Below are positions 32,945 through 37,232 of a stretch of 37,232 bases of DNA, piece by piece (position 1 is the stretch's first letter; each line of letters begins with the position of its first letter). The position numbers were made by a program, and so were the translations under genes. The notes beneath the pieces are model-generated. The model did no database searches and was not told the origin of the DNA. It was given only the letters and a program-made list of their open reading frames with translations. Location: assembly GCA_021732675.1 (NCBI GenBank), contig JAKFUN010000046.1, positions 1 to 37,232 of the forward strand, in the 5' to 3' direction. The DNA is from Phycisphaerales bacterium (GTDB lineage Bacteria; Planctomycetota; Phycisphaerae; Phycisphaerales; UBA1924).

Positions 32945-34285
32945 ATGGCATCTCACGTACTGGCTCGCCTGGTGGCCGCCCTCGGGGCGAGCACTCTCTG
33001 GGCATCATCGCTCATGGCCCAGCCTGCCCCCGCCACGCAAACCCAGCCCGCTCACGACCACTCGCACGCCGAAGTGACGACGCCCACGAACTTCTCCGCG
33101 GCGCTGCGCGACATCTCCGACCACATGGCCGACCTGGCACGCGAACTGGGCGGGCAGAACCTCGACGCGGCACACGAACACTCCGACGCGATCAGTTCGC
33201 TGGCAAAGTCGCTGGGCGCGTTGGCCTTCAAGCCCGACTCGGGCGTGCCCAAAGAGAAGATCAAGGAGATCAACAAGGCGGGCAAGGCACTGGCAGACGC
33301 CTGCGACGGGGTACACGACGCCAGCGAGAAACACGATATTGGGGCCGCCACTCTCGCCCACGCCCAGATGAAGGAACGCCACGCCTTGCTCGTCGCGCTC
33401 GCGCCAGACGTCGCCGTCGCGCTCGCCGCGACCTACGCCTGCCCCATGCACTGTGAAGGCGACAAGACCTACAGCAAGCCGGGCAACTGCCCCGACTGCA
33501 ACATGCACCTGAAGCTTCAAACTCCCGCGACGTACTCCGTTTCGGTTATCGCAACGGGCGGCAGGCTCATCGCTGGCAAGCCTGCCTCTCTCGTCTTCAC
33601 CCTCAAAGACCCCGCCGGCACGCCCGTGGCAGCACTCGAAACGGTACACGAAAAGGTCTTGCATCTGCTGATTGTCTCGAAGGACCTCGCATGGTTCGCC
33701 CACGAGCACCCGACCCTTCAGAAAGACGGCACCTTCACCCTCGACTTCACATTTCCCGCCGGCGGGGAGTTCGTGCTCTACAACGATTTCACCCCACCCA
33801 AAGTCGGGCAGCAGGTGGTCCGCGTCCCGCTCAACGTCGAGGGCAAGCCCGCGCCCCTCATGCCGCTCTCGCCCGACGCACAGGCTTCAAAGACCATCGA
33901 CGGATACGCCGTTGCGCTCGATGCGTCTGGGCCCATCAAGACCGGGGGCGAGACCGTGCTTTCGTTCTCAATCTCTAAGGACGGGCAACCCGTCACCACG
34001 CTGGCAACTTACCTTGGCGCCTTTGGACACTTGGTTGTGATCAGCGAAGACGGCACCCAGTTCGTGCATTCGCATCCCCACGAGGACGGCCAGGCACACG
34101 CTACGGGTGGGCCCATGGTTGACTTCGCAGCCCACTTCAACCAACCCGGGCTTTACAAGGCCTGGGGGCAGTTCAACGTCGGCTCTCGGGAACACGAACG
34201 GGTGATCACCGTTCCCTTCACCTTTGTGGTCGCCAAAGGCGAAGCACAGGGCGAAACCCCCACCCATCATCACGACCATAAATAA
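32945..34285 (+). CDS. Periplasmic heavy-metal-binding-domain protein
   Basis: The 446-residue product has a signal peptide (LVAALGASTLWASSLMAQ), then a His-rich stretch (HDHSHAE) and a helical domain (about 35-155). A short metal-binding domain of the CPMH...CP.C.M type follows (ACPMHCEGDKTYSKPG, NCPDCNMHLKL, about 164-190), then two related beta-sandwich domains. Each sandwich domain has a conserved His pair (KDLAWFAHEHP; GTQFVHSHPHEDG) and the VHEKVLHLLIVS or FGHLVVIS core strand. It ends THHHDHK. It lies between pump and outer-membrane channel, so it probably captures or delivers metal in the periplasm (inference). An AAGGA lies nine bases upstream of the ATG. The domain calls are good; the overall function is not established. 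Confidence 0.85.
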   Translation: MASHVLARLVAALGASTLWASSLMAQPAPATQTQPAHDHSHAEVTTPTNFSAALRDISDHMADLARELGGQNLDAAHEHSDAISSLAKSLGALAFKPDSGVPKEKIKEINKAGKALADACDGVHDASEKHDIGAATLAHAQMKERHALLVALAPDVAVALAATYACPMHCEGDKTYSKPGNCPDCNMHLKLQTPATYSVSVIATGGRLIAGKPASLVFTLKDPAGTPVAALETVHEKVLHLLIVSKDLAWFAHEHPTLQKDGTFTLDFTFPAGGEFVLYNDFTPPKVGQQVVRVPLNVEGKPAPLMPLSPDAQASKTIDGYAVALDASGPIKTGGETVLSFSISKDGQPVTTLATYLGAFGHLVVISEDGTQFVHSHPHEDGQAHATGGPMVDFAAHFNQPGLYKAWGQFNVGSREHERVITVPFTFVVAKGEAQGETPTHHHDHK

Positions 34286-34293
34286 GCCCCTTC

Positions 34294-34325
34294 GCGGCGG
34301 CTTCGGCCAGCGCCGACACCGCCGC
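34294..34325 (+). promoter_or_regulatory. Strong two-tier hairpin between the metal-binding and tolC-like genes
   Basis: GCGGCGG (34294-34300) pairs with CCGCCGC (34319-34325). Inside, TCGGC (34303-34307) pairs with GCCGA (34312-34316) around a CAGC loop, with 2-nt internal loops between the tiers. It lies 8 bp after one stop and 22 bp before the next start, without a U-run. It is probably an mRNA processing, stability or partial-termination element tuning channel expression. Confidence 0.6.
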
Positions 34326-34347
34326 TTGAACTTCGGAGATTGCAGTC

Positions 34348-35739
34348 ATGCTGAGCCTGCCGTTTCATGTTGGTCCGGTCTCTCGCCTCGCACGGTCCGC
34401 TGCCCTCCTGGGGGGATTGACGTTTGCCGGAGGCTGCGCGTCGCTCGATCCGGCGCCTGACGTTGATCGCGCGGAACATCTGGTCGCGGATCGCGCGGGG
34501 GCCCTCCCGGACTGGACCCAGCCCTGGGAGCCCGCGCTCGGACTGTGGGACGGTCACGCGCCGCTCCGGCTTCAGACGGCGCTGGAGATGGCGCTCCGCA
34601 ACAATCGCGATCTGAGGGCAGAGGTTGAGCGGATCGCGGCGTCGCGTGCCGATCTGGTGCAATCGGGGCTCTTGCCCAATCCGGTATTGGGCGTGACTCT
34701 GCGCTTTCCGTTTGACCCCATCAGCGGCGGCTCGTTTGTTGGGGCCCAGGTGGTCCAGGCCTTCACCGCCCTGTGGCTGCGCGACGGACGCATTGCAGCC
34801 TCTGAGGCCCGCCTCAACCAAACCATACTCGACGTCTCCGATCGCGCACTCAGCCTAGTGGCCGAAGTGAAAGCTTCCCACGCCCGGCTTGCCTTTGGCC
34901 AACACTTGCTTCAGTTGGGGGGCCAGTCCGTTCAGGTGCTGGAGGCCTCGACGCTCGCGGCGGAGGCGAGGGTCCGTGCTGGCGAGGCTTCTCAGGCCGA
35001 GATCACCCGGGCGCTTCAGGCTGAAGCCATCGCGAGGGCGGCCCAGGACGGAATCGTCCGTGAACTGGCGAAGGAACGCCGGCGATTGCTCGAACTGATT
35101 GGCTTTGCGGGCGAAAGCGCGGAGTGGCCTGTCGAAGAACCTCCGCCGCCCGACCCTGTGCCTGTGATTGATGAAGCTGACGCGGTGATGCTGGCGATCA
35201 CCCAGCGCCTGGACACCGCCGCGGCCAGTCTTATCGTCGACGCCCAGCGCGCCGAACTCTCCACCGAAGAACTGGGCCGCCTGAAGGACTTCGGGCTCGG
35301 CGCTGACTTTGAACGCGAAGTCGACGGCCAACGCACCATCGGACCGGTGATCGAAGCGAGCATCCCGATCTTCGACACCAACCAGGCCCAGATCGCCAAA
35401 GCAGGAGCACTCGCGCGGGCGTCGCTGGCGAAGTACGAAGCGGTGCGCCAGCGAGCGATTCGCGAGGTTCGCGTGGCCTGGATGGGGCTTGCCGGCGCGA
35501 CTCGTCTGGCCTCTCAGTTTCGCGAGCGCGAACTGGCGCTCAGTGAACAACTGCTCGCACTCTCGCAGAGGTCGCTCGCCTCTGGCCAGGGCGACCTTTC
35601 GGGCTTGCTCAATGCCCGACAGATGCTTCTAGAGGCCCGGAGCGCACTCGTCGCCCTGGAACGCGAAGCCACCCTCGCAAACATCAACTTCGAACGGGCC
35701 CTTGGGGGAGCGATCGCCAGCAATCCGGGCGAGCACTAG
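34348..35739 (+). CDS. TolC/CusC-family outer-membrane efflux lipoprotein
   Basis: The 463-residue product has a signal with lipobox (LLGGLTFAGGCAS). Two TolC-type repeats follow, rich in long Ala/Arg/Glu/Gln helices (LQTALEMALRNNRDLRAEVERIAASRADLVQSG and, in the second half, AIREVRVAWMGLAGATRLASQFRERELALSEQLLALSQRSLASGQGDLSGLLNARQ, each read in parts), plus PNPVLGV strand sequence. It forms the outer-membrane exit duct for the RND pump upstream. It is the last gene of the metal operon and converges with the PP2C gene across only 5 bp, so the two 3' ends probably overlap in transcripts. Confidence 0.92.
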   Translation: MLSLPFHVGPVSRLARSAALLGGLTFAGGCASLDPAPDVDRAEHLVADRAGALPDWTQPWEPALGLWDGHAPLRLQTALEMALRNNRDLRAEVERIAASRADLVQSGLLPNPVLGVTLRFPFDPISGGSFVGAQVVQAFTALWLRDGRIAASEARLNQTILDVSDRALSLVAEVKASHARLAFGQHLLQLGGQSVQVLEASTLAAEARVRAGEASQAEITRALQAEAIARAAQDGIVRELAKERRRLLELIGFAGESAEWPVEEPPPPDPVPVIDEADAVMLAITQRLDTAAASLIVDAQRAELSTEELGRLKDFGLGADFEREVDGQRTIGPVIEASIPIFDTNQAQIAKAGALARASLAKYEAVRQRAIREVRVAWMGLAGATRLASQFRERELALSEQLLALSQRSLASGQGDLSGLLNARQMLLEARSALVALEREATLANINFERALGGAIASNPGEH

Positions 35740-35744
35740 CTCCA

Positions 35745-36533
35745 TCACCCAAGCTGCTTGCACACCAGGATGCACTGATCATCCTGAGGGGCCGCCCCGT
35801 GCTCGTGCTGCCTGAGCGCCCGCACGATCGCGTCACACACGCCCTGTGCCGTCGCGTCGTTGGCCGGGCCGAGCGCGTCGATCAACCCACGCAACCCAAA
35901 CTCTGTCCCACCCACGGCCCGAGCCTCCGTGATCCCGTCGGTGTACAACACGAGCGCATCCCCAGCATGAAAGACTGAAGCAATCGTCGGAGGGGCAATC
36001 TCGGGCAGAATCCCCAGCGGCACCGAGCCTTCCCCGTTCACCATTTCGAGCTCGCCGCCAGCGCGTCGGATGATCGCGGGAGGGTGACCACAGTTGCCGC
36101 TGTAGAACACCTGCGCAGCAGGATCCAGCGAAACAAAGAACGCGGTGATGAACATCCCCGGAACCGCGATCTCGTTGACGATCGCGTTCACGTCCTGCGG
36201 CGCCGACTCGCGAAGCCGACCAAACACCCGGAACGCCGCCAGTGCGCTGCGGAGGGCAGCCATCATCACCGCCGCCACCGCCCCATGCCCCGCGACGTCC
36301 GCAACCACAAACCCCATTCGCCCATCGGCGAAGGGTTGAAAGCCGTAAAAGTCACCCCCGGCTGCCTCGCAGGGGCGGTAGTACACGGCAAACTCATACC
36401 CCGGCACCGTGGGCACGCTGGCGGGCAGAAGATATCGCTGGAGCTGGGCCATCGCCTCCGCCCCGGCCTCAAGCGTCGGCCCCGCCTCTCGCGAAGTCTG
36501 GGGCGCGGGAATCTGTGGTGGCGGAGTTGACAT
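35745..36533 (-). CDS. SpoIIE/RsbU-type PP2C serine phosphatase
   Basis: The 262-residue cytoplasmic protein is a PPM-type phosphatase with a short Pro-rich N-terminus (MSTPPPQIPAPQTSREAG) and no visible sensor domain. Metal-binding aspartate motifs are present: CEAAGGDFYGF, FVVADVAGHG, LVLYTDGITEA and QDDQCILV. SNCGHPP-like chemistry appears as YSGNCGHPPAI. Family members dephosphorylate anti-sigma-factor antagonists in partner-switching pathways. No such antagonist or anti-sigma gene is in the window. The start codon overlaps the -35 box of the divergent tetR gene, and the two genes share a symmetric promoter, so TetR-type autoregulation plus control of this phosphatase is likely. Confidence 0.9.
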   Translation of the reverse strand: MSTPPPQIPAPQTSREAGPTLEAGAEAMAQLQRYLLPASVPTVPGYEFAVYYRPCEAAGGDFYGFQPFADGRMGFVVADVAGHGAVAAVMMAALRSALAAFRVFGRLRESAPQDVNAIVNEIAVPGMFITAFFVSLDPAAQVFYSGNCGHPPAIIRRAGGELEMVNGEGSVPLGILPEIAPPTIASVFHAGDALVLYTDGITEARAVGGTEFGLRGLIDALGPANDATAQGVCDAIVRALRQHEHGAAPQDDQCILVCKQLG

Positions 36534-36570
36534 AGTCTTTTAGAGTATTTACTCTATGGGCTGATGTCAA
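36527..36570. promoter_or_regulatory. Symmetric interleaved divergent promoter with central TetR-type operator
   Basis: On the plus strand TTGACA (36527-36532), a 17-bp spacer and TACTCT (36550-36555) precede ATG 36564. On the minus strand TTGACA (36570-36565), a 17-bp spacer and TACTCT (36547-36542) precede ATG 36533. All elements are symmetric about 36548.5. Between them the palindrome TAGAGTA-TT-TACTCTA (36541-36556) covers both -10 boxes. Each -35 overlaps the opposite gene's start codon, and transcripts would be leaderless or nearly so. The repressor is presumably the adjacent TetR protein (inference). Confidence 0.8.
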
Positions 36571-37184
36571 GGCGGACAGATAGCCTAGCCTTCGCTCGAA
36601 AGCTCTTCAACGAACGGGGCAGCCACGCCGTCACAACCAACCACATCGCCCAGGAAGCCGACATCAGCGTCGGGAACCTCTACTACCACTTTCGCAGCAA
36701 AGAAGAGATGATCTTGGCGCTCTTTGATCAGCTCGACGAAGCTTGGAGGACGCGGCTGAATGTTCCAGACCCCTCGCGAGTGACGTGGGCAGACCTTCGC
36801 TCGCTCATGGCCGAGCACTTTGCCATTGTGTGGGAGTTCAGATTCTTCTATCGTGAACAGATCACCCTGAGGCAGAACGATCGTCGCCTCACCCGGCGTT
36901 GGAAACTCGCCAACCAACGCGGTCGCGACGACATGCTCTCGCTCCTGAAGAGCTACTTTCATTGCCTCGGGTACGCCCCGCCAGCCCCGACCGGGCTCGA
37001 CCGCCTCGCCGACGCTTGCTGGCTCGTCGCCGACTTCTGGCTTGTCCACCAGGAAATGCGGACCGGTCCCGTGCGTCGCAAGGACCTCGACCTGGGCGTG
37101 GAACTCTTCGCGTCGATCATGCGCCCCCTGATCGCCTCGCTCGAAGCCCGGTGCCCGCCGCTCGAGAGACCCGATGCCCACTGA
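36564..37184 (+). CDS. TetR/AcrR-family transcriptional regulator
   Basis: The 206-residue product has an N-terminal TetR helix-turn-helix (about 9-55), including ARKLFNERGSHAVTTNHIAQEADISVGNLYYHFRSKEEMILALFDQ. A helical ligand/dimer domain follows (LMAEHFAIVWEFRFFYREQITLRQNDRRLTRRW..., ADACWLVADFWLVHQEM). It probably represses its own promoter and that of the divergent phosphatase through the palindrome at 36541-36556. The inducer is unknown. The start at ATG 36564 sits 8 bases after the palindrome and 8 after the -10 box; no SD is present. The C-terminal codons overlap a possible next start at 37174. Confidence 0.92.
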   Translation: MSRRTDSLAFARKLFNERGSHAVTTNHIAQEADISVGNLYYHFRSKEEMILALFDQLDEAWRTRLNVPDPSRVTWADLRSLMAEHFAIVWEFRFFYREQITLRQNDRRLTRRWKLANQRGRDDMLSLLKSYFHCLGYAPPAPTGLDRLADACWLVADFWLVHQEMRTGPVRRKDLDLGVELFASIMRPLIASLEARCPPLERPDAH

Positions 37185-37232
37185 CCAACCCGCTGACACG
37201 ACCCGCCCGCCCGACCTCGTCAACCCCACCAC
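37174..37232 (+). CDS. Possible start of a following gene (partial)
   Basis: ATG 37174 opens a frame that stays open to the window edge and overlaps the tetR stop by 11 bp. A GAGAGA tract lies about four bases upstream. The 19 visible residues are Pro/Thr/Asp-rich (MPTDQPADTTRPPDLVNPT), much like the N-terminal extension of murJ here. The function cannot be read. Confidence 0.4.
   Translation, partial: MPTDQPADTTRPPDLVNPT

Noticed and set aside
36585-37232. 215-codon minus-strand frame antisense to tetR
   Set aside because: The plus strand has a clear TetR helix-turn-helix; the antisense frame has no domain.
1-37232. CRISPR arrays, tRNA/rRNA genes, insertion-sequence transposases, phage genes
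   Set aside because: I looked on both strands and saw no regular spacer-repeat arrays, cloverleaf signatures, transposase or integrase motifs. Short or divergent tRNAs could be missed by eye.

Overview
The window looks like chromosomal DNA of a GC-rich planctomycete, most likely class Phycisphaerae. The signs are strong G/C preference at third codon positions, many starts without a Shine-Dalgarno (SD) sequence, a secreted protein ending in two dockerin-type EF-hand repeats, menaquinone synthesis by the futalosine route (mqnC), an exosortase/exopolysaccharide locus, and odd short repeats inserted in frame in housekeeping genes. The taxonomy is inference from gene content; there is no rRNA or tRNA gene to anchor it.

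Layout. 1-1.37 kb: a truncated TPR/O-GlcNAc-transferase-like gene (-). 1.55-2.98 kb: mqnC (+), convergent with a lone pyruvate dehydrogenase E1-beta gene (-, 3.06-4.10 kb) whose terminator lies inside the mqnC 3' end. 4.45-5.12 kb: a small secreted unknown (+), separated by a bidirectional terminator from a large secreted beta-propeller-like/dockerin protein (-, 5.29-7.72 kb). 7.98-9.76 kb: lipA and an HD-GYP gene (-), coupled by a GTGA overlap; lipA carries an in-frame repeat insertion of about 35 codons.

10.1-23.2 kb: a co-directional (+) envelope polysaccharide/exosortase locus. It holds an OPX/Wza-like lipoprotein, an exosortase, an EpsI-type partner, a 1540-residue TPR protein, a Wzc-like copolymerase whose ATP-binding P-loop has lost its lysine, a nucleotide-sugar epimerase/dehydratase and a WecA/MraY-type phosphoglycosyltransferase. 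Together they suggest synthesis of a lipid-linked sugar, chain-length control and export, alongside an exosortase sorting system whose substrates are not in the window. 23.2-27.5 kb: an orphan ParA, an NhaD/CitMHS-type antiporter and MurJ; parA and the antiporter have -10-like boxes so close to the ATG that leaderless mRNAs are likely.

27.5-35.7 kb: a metal-efflux operon (+), with a Cys-rich lipoprotein-like protein, CusB/CzcB-like adaptor, CusA/CzcA-like RND pump, a periplasmic heavy-metal-binding protein and a TolC-like outer-membrane lipoprotein. 35.7-37.2 kb: a SpoIIE-type PP2C phosphatase (-) and a TetR regulator (+) diverge from a 30-bp gap. The two genes share an exactly symmetric, interleaved promoter/operator, with TTGACA, a 17-bp spacer and TACTCT on each strand around one palindrome. 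A further gene seems to start at the right edge.

The most unusual signals are the symmetric divergent promoter, the repeat insertions in lipA and the RND pump, and the degenerate copolymerase ATPase.
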